Source: Palsa-504 sp963767565 (lineage in GTDB: Bacteria; Actinomycetota; Actinomycetes; Streptosporangiales; Streptosporangiaceae). Taken from it: a stretch of DNA of 64,000 bases. The stretch covers positions 682,001 to 746,000 of the forward strand of contig CAVYEG010000006.1 of NCBI GenBank assembly GCA_963767565.1, read 5' to 3'. The translations under genes and the position numbers were made by a program. Of this stretch, positions 25,991 to 34,064 are shown one piece after another (the stretch's first letter is position 1; each line of letters starts with the position of its first letter). Under the pieces are notes generated by a model. It had not been told where the DNA came from. It made no database searches and worked only from the letters and a program-made list of their open reading frames with translations.

Positions 25991-27235
25991 GTGACCAAGC
26001 GTCCTCTCCATGCGGTCCTGGTCGACCGGCCCGGGGCCCGGCTGCTCGAATTGCTGGCCGCGGCGCTGGACGGCCGCGGGCCGGCCATCCTGCCGCTGGA
26101 CGCCGGGCTGCCGGCGGCCCGGCTGGCGGAACTGCTCGGTGCGCTGGCCCCGGACACGGTGCAGGATCCGGACGGAGTAACCACGGCCCGTTCGGCCCGC
26201 CAGCAGGCAGTCGCCGAAGGTACGGCGGTCGTCATCGGCACCTCGGGATCCACCGGCCCGCCGAAGGGGGTCGAGCTGAGCGCGGCGGCGCTGCTGCACT
26301 CGGCGCGGGCCTCGCTGGCCCGGATCGGTGCCCGGCCCGGCGAGCGGTGGCTGTGCTGCCTGCCCGTCACCCACGTGGCCGGGATCCAGGTGCTGGTGCG
26401 CTCGCTGGTCGGCGGCACCGAGCCGGTATTGGCCGACCGGGCCGACCCGGAGACGGTCGCGGCCTCGGGCTGCGCGCACGTCTCGCTGGTGCCCACCCAG
26501 CTGCGGCGCCTGCTGGCCAGCGGAAGTCGACAGAGCGACATAACGACAAATGGCGGGACATCGGCGCTGAGCGGTTTCTCCTCGGTGCTGCTCGGCGGGG
26601 GCGCCGCGCCCGGCGGCCTGCTCGAGGCGGCGCGGGCCGCCCGGGTGCCGGTGGTGACGACTTACGGCATGACCGAGACCTGCGGCGGCTGCGTGTACGA
26701 CGGCGTCCCGCTGGACGGGGTGCGGGTTGAGATCGGCGGCGAAGACGGCCGCATCCGGATCGGCGGCCCGGTGCTGTTTTCCGCGTACCGGGGCGGCCAG
26801 GAACAGGCAGCGGCGCCCGACGGCTGGTTCGTCACTGGTGACCTGGGGCGCCTGGACGCTGCGGGGCGGCTGGTGGTCCGGGGGCGCGCGGACGATGTCA
26901 TCAACACCGGCGGGCACAAGGTGGTCCCGGGTGAGGTCGCGGAGGCACTGGCAGACTGCCCGGGCGTACGCGAGGTGGCGGTCGTGGGTCAGCCCGATCC
27001 CGAATGGGGCGAACGGGTCATTGCGGTCGTGGTACCGTCCGATCGAGCCGATCCGCCGACGCTCGAATTGCTCCGACTTCATGTGCGCGAGCGCCTGCCG
27101 CGTTACGCTGCTCCGAGCAGGGTCGTGATGGTCGGTGCCGTTCCCATGCTTCCCAGCGGGAAGCATGACCTCGTCCTGCTCAAGCGAGAACTGCTTCGAC
27201 GGGAACAATCTGCGGCAGAGAACGTTAGTAATTAG
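25991..27235 (+). CDS. menE: o-Succinylbenzoate-CoA ligase
   Basis: 414 residues, an AMP-forming acyl-CoA ligase of the ANL family that activates o-succinylbenzoate for MenB. Motifs: GTSGSTGPPKGV (P-loop-like), TYGMTETCGGCVYDG, GWFVTGDLGRLD, VRGRADDVINTGGHKV, and the C-terminal catalytic Lys in PMLPSGKHD. GTG start. A short stretch around 26520-26570 (GSRQSDITTNGGTSALS) uses AT-rich codons unlike the rest and replaces a loop that is usually Ala/Leu-rich; function is probably unaffected. Confidence 0.94.
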   Translation: MTKRPLHAVLVDRPGARLLELLAAALDGRGPAILPLDAGLPAARLAELLGALAPDTVQDPDGVTTARSARQQAVAEGTAVVIGTSGSTGPPKGVELSAAALLHSARASLARIGARPGERWLCCLPVTHVAGIQVLVRSLVGGTEPVLADRADPETVAASGCAHVSLVPTQLRRLLASGSRQSDITTNGGTSALSGFSSVLLGGGAAPGGLLEAARAARVPVVTTYGMTETCGGCVYDGVPLDGVRVEIGGEDGRIRIGGPVLFSAYRGGQEQAAAPDGWFVTGDLGRLDAAGRLVVRGRADDVINTGGHKVVPGEVAEALADCPGVREVAVVGQPDPEWGERVIAVVVPSDRADPPTLELLRLHVRERLPRYAAPSRVVMVGAVPMLPSGKHDLVLLKRELLRREQSAAENVSN

Positions 27236-27362
27236 TGCCCGGACAATGTGCCCCTGCTGAGGACTACGCGGGGAGACGAGGGGTACTTGGTGGAAGCCCT
27301 GAACGTGGCAGCACTGAACGACGTGTTGATTGCGTGCGTATTTAGGAGGAGGGAGGTGTCTC

Positions 27363-28685
27363 ATGCCGCAGATCGCCATGGCGACCTCAACGGTCGCTGA
27401 ACCGGATGAAGAGGCGAGCACGACCCGAGTGGATGACCTGATCCAGCGGGGACGTAGCCAGGGTCACCTGTCTCTTGCAGAGCTGAGGAACGCCTTTGAC
27501 CAGGCGGGCCTGACGCCTGCCGAGGGCCGGTCTATCCTGCGCGAGCTGACCGACTCCGGCGTGCGGCTGGCCAACGAGCTGGCCGAGCCGGCCAAGGGCA
27601 GCGCGGTGCGCTCGGCGACGGCTTCGACGGCCGCTCCGGCGCGCGCCGCTAAGGCCGGCGAGGCTGAGGCCGGCAGCGGCGACGACGCCGAAGCCGACCT
27701 GGCTGACGCCGATGTGGTGAGCCTGGAGGCGGAGGCCGCGGCGCTGTCCGAGGTCGACCTCGACGACCAGACGCCCGCCATGGGTGACTCGGTGCATACC
27801 TACCTGAAGTCCATCGGCCGCACCAGCCTGCTCACCGCCGAGCAGGAGGTGGACCTGGCCAAGCGGATCGAGGCCGGCCTGTTCGCCGAGCACAAGCTGG
27901 AGAGCGCGACCGGGCTGGACGAGAACTTCCGGCGCGAGCTCGAGGTCATCGCCGAGGACGGCCGGCGGGCCAAGGCGCACATGCTCGAGGCGAACCTGCG
28001 CCTGGTCGTGTCGGTGGCCAAGAAGTACAGCGACCGGGGGCTGTCGCTGCTTGACGTGGTGCAGGAGGGCAACCTCGGCCTGATCCGGGCCGTGGAGAAG
28101 TTCGACTACACCAAGGGCTACAAGTTCTCCACCTACGCCATGTGGTGGATCAGGCAGGCTATCCAGCGCGGTTTCGCCGACTCGGCGCGGACCATCCGGC
28201 TGCCGGTGCACGTGCTCGAGATGCTCAGCAAGCTGAGCCGGGTCGAGCGCGACATGCACCAGCGACTGGGCCGCGAGCCGACCCCCGAGGAGCTCGCCGT
28301 CGAGCTGGACCGGACGCCGGACCAGATCGAGGAGCTGCTGCGCACCAGCCGGCAGCCGATCAGCCTGGACTCCACCATCGGCGAGGACGGCGAGACGAGC
28401 ATCGGCGACCTGATCGAGGATGTCGACGCGCCCGAGGCCTCCGAGCTGGTCGACCGTCAGCTGATGGCTGAGCAGCTGCGTTCGGCGCTGGACGCGCTGA
28501 CGCCCCGCGAGGCGACGATCATGGCCATGCGGTTCGGGCTGTATGACGGCAACCCGCACACGCTGGACGAGATCGGCCGCGCGCTCGGCCTGACCCGCGA
28601 GCGGATCAGGCAGCTGGAGAAGCAGTCGCTGTCCAAGCTGCGCCACCCCAGCCGCGCGCAGCCGCTGCTCGACTTCGCCAGCTAG
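27363..28685 (+). CDS. Principal-type RNA polymerase sigma factor (sigma-70, HrdB/SigB class)
   Basis: 440 residues from ATG 27363 behind GGAGGTG at 27352-27358. A region 1.1-like start (VDDLIQRGRSQGHLSLAEL), an acidic Ala/Glu linker, region 1.2 (DSVHTYLKSIGRTSLLTAEQE), region 2 (EANLRLVVSVAKKYSDRG, YKFSTYAMWWIRQAI), region 3 (IRLPVHVLEMLSKL) and region 4 with the -35-binding helix (TLDEIGRALGLTRERIRQ). This is the housekeeping-type architecture, but actinomycetes often have several such genes, so it may be an accessory HrdB-like factor. Monocistronic, with a terminator after it. Confidence 0.92.
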   Translation: MPQIAMATSTVAEPDEEASTTRVDDLIQRGRSQGHLSLAELRNAFDQAGLTPAEGRSILRELTDSGVRLANELAEPAKGSAVRSATASTAAPARAAKAGEAEAGSGDDAEADLADADVVSLEAEAAALSEVDLDDQTPAMGDSVHTYLKSIGRTSLLTAEQEVDLAKRIEAGLFAEHKLESATGLDENFRRELEVIAEDGRRAKAHMLEANLRLVVSVAKKYSDRGLSLLDVVQEGNLGLIRAVEKFDYTKGYKFSTYAMWWIRQAIQRGFADSARTIRLPVHVLEMLSKLSRVERDMHQRLGREPTPEELAVELDRTPDQIEELLRTSRQPISLDSTIGEDGETSIGDLIEDVDAPEASELVDRQLMAEQLRSALDALTPREATIMAMRFGLYDGNPHTLDEIGRALGLTRERIRQLEKQSLSKLRHPSRAQPLLDFAS

Positions 28686-28713
28686 CTGTCCCTGCTACTT
28701 GCCTCCCGGCCAT

Positions 28714-28746
28714 GTGCCGGGCCCGACCTCCCGCCGGGCCCGGCAC
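28714..28746. terminator. Bidirectional hairpin terminator
   Basis: Perfect 12-bp stem GTGCCGGGCCCG / CGGGCCCGGCAC with a 9-base loop, between the convergent sigma and MBL genes. There is no T-run, as is common in actinomycetes. Confidence 0.75.
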
Positions 28747-28753
28747 TCGGCTG

Positions 28754-29824
28754 TTACGGGTTAGGCTGGCCCGCCCGGCCTGCCGCGGGCACCTGGTACA
28801 GGTCGACGCCGCCGGGGGAGACCTCGTAGCTCACCTGGCCGCGGGCCCTCAGCACCTCCAGGTGCGCCGCCGTCTCATTGACCGCCTGGATCTGGCTGAA
28901 GGTGTCGAGGTCGCCGAACGGGCGCTGCCTCCTGGTCCACTTGATAGCCTTCGCGGCCTCGTACGGGGTGGCGTGACCGGCCTGCACGGCAGCCAGGGTC
29001 TCGGTCAGCCGCTGGTCGTGGTGGGCCAGCAACTCGTTCACCCGGTCGTGGGTGCTCTCGGTGACGGGGCCGTGGGCGGGCAGCAGCCGGGCGTCGGGCA
29101 GGGTCAGCGTCCGGGCCAGTGAGCTGAGGTAGTCGCTCAGCGCCATCCGGTTGCCGGCCGGCTCGAACCCGATTGAGGGCGTGATGTGCGGGAGCACGTG
29201 GTCGCCGGCGAACATGATCTCCGCCGCGGCGTCGTGGAAGATGACATGGCCCTGGGTATGGCCGGGCGTGTGCACCGCACGCAGCGTCCGCGTCCGCAGG
29301 TCGAGGTCGGTCCCGTCAGCCACCCAGCGGTCGGGATCCTCCCAGTCGACGGCGGCCGGGACACGGTGGTCGTGGCTGCTGAGCTCCGCGCCCAGGTCCT
29401 GGGCACCCAGCCTGTGCAGCGCCTCGAAGCCGAGGAACCTGGGGCGCCGGGCGTCGATCATCTCCCTGGTCGCGATCAGGTTGGCCCGTTCGTGCTCGCC
29501 CAGGCTGACCACGGTGTGGAACGTCTTCCGCAGCTCGATCGCCAGGGAGTAGTGGTCGATGTGCACGTGGGTCACGAAGAAGTTGCGGATGTCGCCCAGC
29601 TCGTAGCCGAGCTGGCGGAGACCCGCGGTGAGCTGCTCCCGGGCCGGGACCAGCGCGATCCCGGCGTCGATGAGGTCTACCCCGCTGGGGTCGGTGATCG
29701 CGTAGACGTTGACGGCCTTCAGCCCGTCCAGCGGCAGCGGCAACGGGATGCGGTGGACGCTGCCGCCGAGATCCTCGACCCCGGGCTCGATCCAGGCGTA
29801 CCGGTCCGTCGCGGCTTGGCTCAT
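28754..29824 (-). CDS. MBL-fold metallo-hydrolase
   Basis: 356 residues. The beta-lactamase-fold metal motif THVHIDHYS (HxHxDH, about 85-93), the second His motif HTPGHTQGHVIF and Asp in FAGDHVLPH make a binuclear metal site; a C-terminal helical extension (NELLAHHDQRLTETLAAVQAGHATPYEAAKAI) is typical of the actinobacterial hydrolase group related to glyoxalase II. Substrate unknown. Divergent from the dehydrogenase at 30108. Confidence 0.9.
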   Translation of the reverse strand: MSQAATDRYAWIEPGVEDLGGSVHRIPLPLPLDGLKAVNVYAITDPSGVDLIDAGIALVPAREQLTAGLRQLGYELGDIRNFFVTHVHIDHYSLAIELRKTFHTVVSLGEHERANLIATREMIDARRPRFLGFEALHRLGAQDLGAELSSHDHRVPAAVDWEDPDRWVADGTDLDLRTRTLRAVHTPGHTQGHVIFHDAAAEIMFAGDHVLPHITPSIGFEPAGNRMALSDYLSSLARTLTLPDARLLPAHGPVTESTHDRVNELLAHHDQRLTETLAAVQAGHATPYEAAKAIKWTRRQRPFGDLDTFSQIQAVNETAAHLEVLRARGQVSYEVSPGGVDLYQVPAAGRAGQPNP

Positions 29825-30107
29825 CGTGTCGCTGACCCTTTCCTCGGACCCAAGACCCGGCGAGCCCTGAGCTGCGGTTAAGTAACCATACCGGCGGGCG
29901 GCAGGCCTTCCCCCTCCAGATGGTAGGTCCAGCCGGGAAGCCGCCGTCCGCCTGGGTCAGCACCAGCAGGCAGCTTTCTATTTCAAGTTCAAAAAGTATC
30001 TCCTCCTCGAAGCCGGGCCAGACCTGCCCGGACCGCTCGGGGGCGCGGCAGATCTTGCGCCGCTACCATGCCGCAGACTGATATCGATCCTGATGATCGG
30101 AGGCGGC
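29825..30107. promoter_or_regulatory. Divergent promoter region between MBL and dehydrogenase genes
   Basis: A gap of 283 bp without a convincing gene. It holds GGTTA-AG-TAACC (29876-29887), a perfect 5-bp inverted repeat about 52 bp before the MBL start, and an AT-rich patch at 29977-30003. GGAGG at 30099-30103 serves the dehydrogenase. No adjacent regulator gene. Confidence 0.45.
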
Positions 30108-31220
30108 ATGGCAGGCGAACCGCGTGCGAAGCGCGTGGGCGGTCCGGAGGTCATCGAGCTGAGCTCGGTGCCCGGGTTCGTGGTGTTCGACCTGCCGGGT
30201 GCGGCGGTGTCGGCCGGGGGCACGAGGCTGGCCCCGGACGTCAGCGTGGCCGAGGTCCGGCTGCTGGCCCGGGCGATGACCTACAAGTTCGCCGTGCTCG
30301 GCGAGCAGATCGGCGGGGCCAAGGCGGGGGTCCGCGGCGATCCCGCCGACCCGGCAGGCAAGACGGACCTGATGGCCCGGTTCTGCGCGGAGATCGCGCC
30401 GCTGGCCGACACGGGCCGGCTGCTGACCGGGCCGGACATGGGCACGGCCGAGGAGGATTTCGCGCCGCTGCGCGAGCGCCGGGCTGCGCCATCGGCGATC
30501 CAGGCCGTGGTGGGCGGCGTGCCGTTCGAGGACCTGCTGACCGGGTACGGCGTGGCGGCCGCGGCCGAGGCGGCGCTGGGCGCCCGCTGGGGCGGGGGCT
30601 GGCCCGGGCGCTCGGTAGCGATCGAGGGATTCGGCAAGGTCGGCGGCGGGGTGGCACGGGAGGTGGCCCGCCGCGGCGGCCGGGTGGCCGCGGTGTCGAC
30701 CGTGGCCGGCTGCGTCGCGGACCCGGCCGGGCTGGACGTGGAGCGGCTGCTCACGCTGCGCCGGACGCATGGTGATGCGTGCGTGCGGCATTACGGCCCG
30801 CCCGCCGGGCCGCCGGGCGAGCTGTTCACCGCGGTGAACGCCGACGTCGTCGTGCCCGGCACCCGGCCCGGGGTGATCGGGGCCCGGGCCGCCGCGGCCC
30901 TGCCGGCCGAGGTCCGGGTGGTGGCGCCCGCGGCCAACGTCCCCTACACCGCGGCCGGAGCTGACGTGCTGCGCCAGCGCGGCATCGTGGCGCTGCCCGA
31001 CTTCGTGTGCAACGCGGGCGCGGTGATCGGCTACCGGTCAGCGCCCGGCGCCACCCCGGAGCAGGTGCTGGCCGCCGTGGGTGCCGCCATCACCGGGATA
31101 ATCCTTGAGGTGCTTGACCACCCAGGCGGCCCGTTCGCCGGGGCCGGCGAGAGAGCCGGGCGGTTCCTGCGGGGCTGGTGGGGCGAGCCACCCGCGCCTC
31201 CGTTCGCGTCGGCCGCGTAG
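30108..31220 (+). CDS. Glu/Leu/Phe/Val dehydrogenase family protein
   Basis: 370 residues from ATG 30108 (GGAGG four bases upstream). Amino-acid dehydrogenase fold: N-terminal domain with GEQIGGAKAGVRGDP (the glycine-rich substrate region with the catalytic Lys), DMGTAEEDF, then the NAD-binding domain GRSVAIEGFGKVGGGVAREVARRGG and PAANVPYT, LPDFVCNAGAVIG. Shorter and more divergent than true glutamate dehydrogenases; leucine or valine dehydrogenase-like is possible, and substrate cannot be assigned. Its last 183 bp are overlapped by the converging LtrA frame. Confidence 0.82.
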   Translation: MAGEPRAKRVGGPEVIELSSVPGFVVFDLPGAAVSAGGTRLAPDVSVAEVRLLARAMTYKFAVLGEQIGGAKAGVRGDPADPAGKTDLMARFCAEIAPLADTGRLLTGPDMGTAEEDFAPLRERRAAPSAIQAVVGGVPFEDLLTGYGVAAAAEAALGARWGGGWPGRSVAIEGFGKVGGGVAREVARRGGRVAAVSTVAGCVADPAGLDVERLLTLRRTHGDACVRHYGPPAGPPGELFTAVNADVVVPGTRPGVIGARAAAALPAEVRVVAPAANVPYTAAGADVLRQRGIVALPDFVCNAGAVIGYRSAPGATPEQVLAAVGAAITGIILEVLDHPGGPFAGAGERAGRFLRGWWGEPPAPPFASAA

Positions 31221-32411
31221 CTCGCGTAATGAAACGGCTGATGCTGGGTTGTACTCGGGTGGCAGGTGACGGAACCGGGGCAGCCGGTCGGCGGCGGCTA
31301 CGGCGGCGACCACGGCTGCGGCGCAGGTGGCCAGCGCGAGGTCGGGTATGGCCCGGGCGGCCAGGGCCAGCAGCGCGAGCACGGCGATCCCGGCTACCCG
31401 GGGCCACGACAGGGCGCGCCAGACCACCAGCTTAAACGCGGCGTGGCCGACCAGGAACAGGGCCGGGCCGCCCAGGATCATCCAGGCCGACGGGGTGCTG
31501 GCGGCGGCGGCCGGATCGGCCAGGACCTTTTCGTCGGCGGCCGCGCTGACGATGATGCCGGCCACCATCAGGGGGTGGATGAAATGGTAGGCCGAACGGC
31601 CCAGCCGGCCGGGATCAGGCGACCGGGCGATCATCTCGGCGGCCGCGTCCGCGCTCTGGTCGAAGTACAGCCACCACATCGCCACCGAGCCGGCGAACGC
31701 GACGACGAAGGAGGCCACACCGGAGGCGGTGACCGTCTTCTCCGCGGACAGGGTAGCGCCGATGATGACAATCGACTCGCCCAGCGCGATCAGGACGAAC
31801 GCCTGGCAGCGCTCGGCGAAGTGACCGCCCTCGATGGTCCAGTCCGACGTGCGGGACCGGCCTAGCCCGGGGGTGTAGAAGCCCACCGTCCCGCCGACCA
31901 GGTCCACGCCGACGGCCAGCACCCACAGCAGCACGCGGGCCTGGCCGTGGGCGAAGCCGCCGCCGAGCGCGAGCACGCTGGAGATCAGGCACCAGGCCAG
32001 GATTCGCTGGAAGTTCTTCTGCAGCGGCTGCCCGCGCAGCGCGGTCACCATGAAGATGGTCCGGCCGATCTGCTGGAGGGCGTAGGCCACGCCCACCACC
32101 GGCCCGAGATCGCCGAACGCCCGGGGCAGCGCCGCCGACATGGCCAGGCTGACCAGCATGAGCGCCACGAGCAGCAGCCGGACCGCCATCTGCTCCGGGT
32201 CCAGCCAGTTCGTCACCCAGGTCGTGTACGCCCAGACCAGCCAGACCATGACCAGCAGCAGGCCCGTCTGCAGCGCGCCCCGGACGGTGGGATCGGCCAG
32301 GAGGTGATGCGAGAGCTGGGTGACGGCGAACACGTAGACCAGGTCGAAGAACAGCTCGATGTTCGTGACCCGCTGCGCCCCGGACCGGTCCCGCAGGAGC
32401 GTGCCGTTCAT
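31038..32411 (-). CDS. LtrA-family membrane protein
   Basis: 457 residues. Low-temperature-requirement A family: RVTNIELFFDLVYVFAVTQLS at the N-terminus, WLVWAYTTWVTNWLDPE, GHFAERCQAFVLIALGES, and about twelve membrane helices. Function in most bacteria is unknown. The transmembrane part ends near residue 385; the last 70 residues are Arg/Gly/Pro-rich and lie antisense to the dehydrogenase's 3' end, so the annotated stop may reflect loss of an earlier stop. The ATG overlaps the aldo/keto reductase stop by one base (TAATG), implying coupling. Confidence 0.85.
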   Translation of the reverse strand: MNGTLLRDRSGAQRVTNIELFFDLVYVFAVTQLSHHLLADPTVRGALQTGLLLVMVWLVWAYTTWVTNWLDPEQMAVRLLLVALMLVSLAMSAALPRAFGDLGPVVGVAYALQQIGRTIFMVTALRGQPLQKNFQRILAWCLISSVLALGGGFAHGQARVLLWVLAVGVDLVGGTVGFYTPGLGRSRTSDWTIEGGHFAERCQAFVLIALGESIVIIGATLSAEKTVTASGVASFVVAFAGSVAMWWLYFDQSADAAAEMIARSPDPGRLGRSAYHFIHPLMVAGIIVSAAADEKVLADPAAAASTPSAWMILGGPALFLVGHAAFKLVVWRALSWPRVAGIAVLALLALAARAIPDLALATCAAAVVAAVAAADRLPRFRHLPPEYNPASAVSLRELRGRRERRRGWLAPPAPQEPPGSLAGPGERAAWVVKHLKDYPGDGGTHGGQHLLRGGAGR

Positions 32412-33418
32412 TACCAGGCGTAGTGCTCCGGGGCGGGCTGGTAGCCCGGGAACAGCTCATCGAGCCGCTTGAGGATGTCGTCGCCGAACCGCAGCGCCAC
32501 CGCGCCCTGCGCGTCGTCGAGCTGGCTGAGGGTGCGCGGCCCGATGATCGGGCCGGTGACCCCCGGCTGCTGCAGCAGCCAGGCCAGGGCCACGTTCGCG
32601 GGCTCCTCGCCGAGCTCGGCGCACAGGTCCTCGTAGGCCTCGATCTGCTCCCGGTTCTCCTCGAGGGTCTGCCTGGCCCGGCCGGCCAGGCGGCGCCGCC
32701 CCTCGCGCTCCTTCCTGACCACGCCGCCGAGCAGGCCGCCGTCCAGCGGGGACCACGGGATGACGCCGATGCCGTACTCGATCGCCGCAGGCAGCACCTC
32801 GAGCTCGATCTCGCGGGTCAGCAGGTTGTAGATGGACTGCTCGCTGACCAGGCCGAAGAAGCCCCGCCCGGCCGCGGTGTCGCTGGCCTGCGCCAGGTGC
32901 CAGCCGGCGAAGTTGGACGAGCCCACGTAGAGGATCTTGCCCTGGGTGACGAGCACCTCCATGGCCTGCCAGATCTCGTCCCACGGGGTGTCCCGGTCGA
33001 TGTGGTGCATCTGGTACAGGTCGATGTAGTCGGTGCGCAGCCGGCGCAGCGACGCGTCGCAGGATCGCCGGATGCTCAGCGCGGACAGCTTGCCCTCGTT
33101 GGGCCACTCGCCCATCGCGCCGTACAGCTTGGTGGCCAGCACCGTGCGTTCCCGCCGTCCGCCGCCGCTGTCGAACCACTCGCCGATGATCTCCTCGGTC
33201 CAGCCCGCGTGCGATTCGCCGTTCTGGCCGACCTGGCCGGGCGGGCTCTGCATCCCGCCGTAGCGGTTGGCGGTGTCGAAGAAGTTGATGCCGATCTCGT
33301 GGGCGTGGTCCATGATCGCGTGCGCTTCGGCGGGCGGGGTCAGCGGACCGAAGTTCATCGTGCCGAGGCACAGGCGGCTGACGGAAAGACCAGAGCGGCC
33401 CAGGTGCGTGTATTCCAT
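32411..33418 (-). CDS. Aldo/keto reductase
   Basis: 335 residues. NADPH-dependent TIM-barrel oxidoreductase close to the YajO/potassium-channel-beta-like group: MEYTHLGRSGLSVSRLCLGTMNFG, FFDTANRYG with the catalytic Asp and Tyr, LATKLYG with the Lys, LYQMHHIDRDTPWDE with the His, and GPIIGPRTLSQLDDA for cofactor phosphate. Complete. Cotranscribed with LtrA downstream. Substrate not predictable. Confidence 0.93.
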   Translation of the reverse strand: MEYTHLGRSGLSVSRLCLGTMNFGPLTPPAEAHAIMDHAHEIGINFFDTANRYGGMQSPPGQVGQNGESHAGWTEEIIGEWFDSGGGRRERTVLATKLYGAMGEWPNEGKLSALSIRRSCDASLRRLRTDYIDLYQMHHIDRDTPWDEIWQAMEVLVTQGKILYVGSSNFAGWHLAQASDTAAGRGFFGLVSEQSIYNLLTREIELEVLPAAIEYGIGVIPWSPLDGGLLGGVVRKEREGRRRLAGRARQTLEENREQIEAYEDLCAELGEEPANVALAWLLQQPGVTGPIIGPRTLSQLDDAQGAVALRFGDDILKRLDELFPGYQPAPEHYAW

Positions 33419-33448
33419 GGCTCTAGCCTTTCACGGACCCCGGACCGG

Positions 33449-34027
33449 CTAGCTCCCGGCAGGCCGGGCGGCGCGGTAGGCGGCGACCCGCTCGCGGGTC
33501 CCGCAGCCCGCCGAGCAGTAGCGCCGGGGGCTGCCCCGGCCTACGTTCACGAACGGCTTGCGGCACGACGGCGAGGCGCAGATCCCGGCCGGCGGGGCCT
33601 GCCGCTCGGCCAGCAGGACGGCCAGGGCCAGGCAGGAGGAAGTGATGAGCCACTCGGCCGCGGGTGCGTCGTCGCTGCTGTCAACGTGCAGGTGCCAGCC
33701 GGAGGTGCCGTGGTGCGAAGTCAGCCGGGGCGGACGGGCGCGGCCGGCCAGCAGGCCGTTGATCACGTCCGCGGCGGCGTTCACATCCGGGGCGGTGAAG
33801 ACCGCCAGCAGGTCGGCCGCGGCCTGGCGCAGGCCGTCCAGGTCGGCCGCGGTCAGCTCGGTGGATTCGGGTTCCCCGTGCGCCAGCAGGACCTCGGTCA
33901 CCGCGGCCCGCTCCGCCGGGCTGCTCGGCTCGGGTCGGTAGCCGGGCCTGGGCAGCAGGACGGCCAGCAGGTCCGCTGCCCGCTGGGCCGCGTCATGCGC
34001 GCTGCCGAGCGGACCCTGGGTGTCCAT
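33449..34027 (-). CDS. CGNR zinc-finger protein (ABATE domain)
   Basis: 192 residues. An N-terminal stress-regulated ABATE-type domain (DAAQRAADLLAVLL, LTAADLDGLRQAA) and a C-terminal CGNR zinc finger: CASPSCRKPFVNVGRG, RRYCSAGCGTRERVAAYR. Members are thought to be DNA-binding regulators. It is divergent from an MFS gene with only 22 bp between coding regions, and a perfect 7-bp inverted repeat spans that junction, which suggests it regulates both. Confidence 0.88.
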   Translation of the reverse strand: MDTQGPLGSAHDAAQRAADLLAVLLPRPGYRPEPSSPAERAAVTEVLLAHGEPESTELTAADLDGLRQAAADLLAVFTAPDVNAAADVINGLLAGRARPPRLTSHHGTSGWHLHVDSSDDAPAAEWLITSSCLALAVLLAERQAPPAGICASPSCRKPFVNVGRGSPRRYCSAGCGTRERVAAYRAARPAGS

Positions 34028-34036
34028 GCGGATAGT

Positions 34037-34064
34037 GTAACGTATTTATGTGAAATCACGTTAC
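34037..34064. promoter_or_regulatory. Inverted repeat at CGNR/MFS divergent start
   Basis: GTAACGT (34037-34043) and ACGTTAC (34058-34064), exact inverted repeats 14 bases apart, lying between and across the starts of the divergent genes. Best read as an operator for the CGNR protein. Confidence 0.55.
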
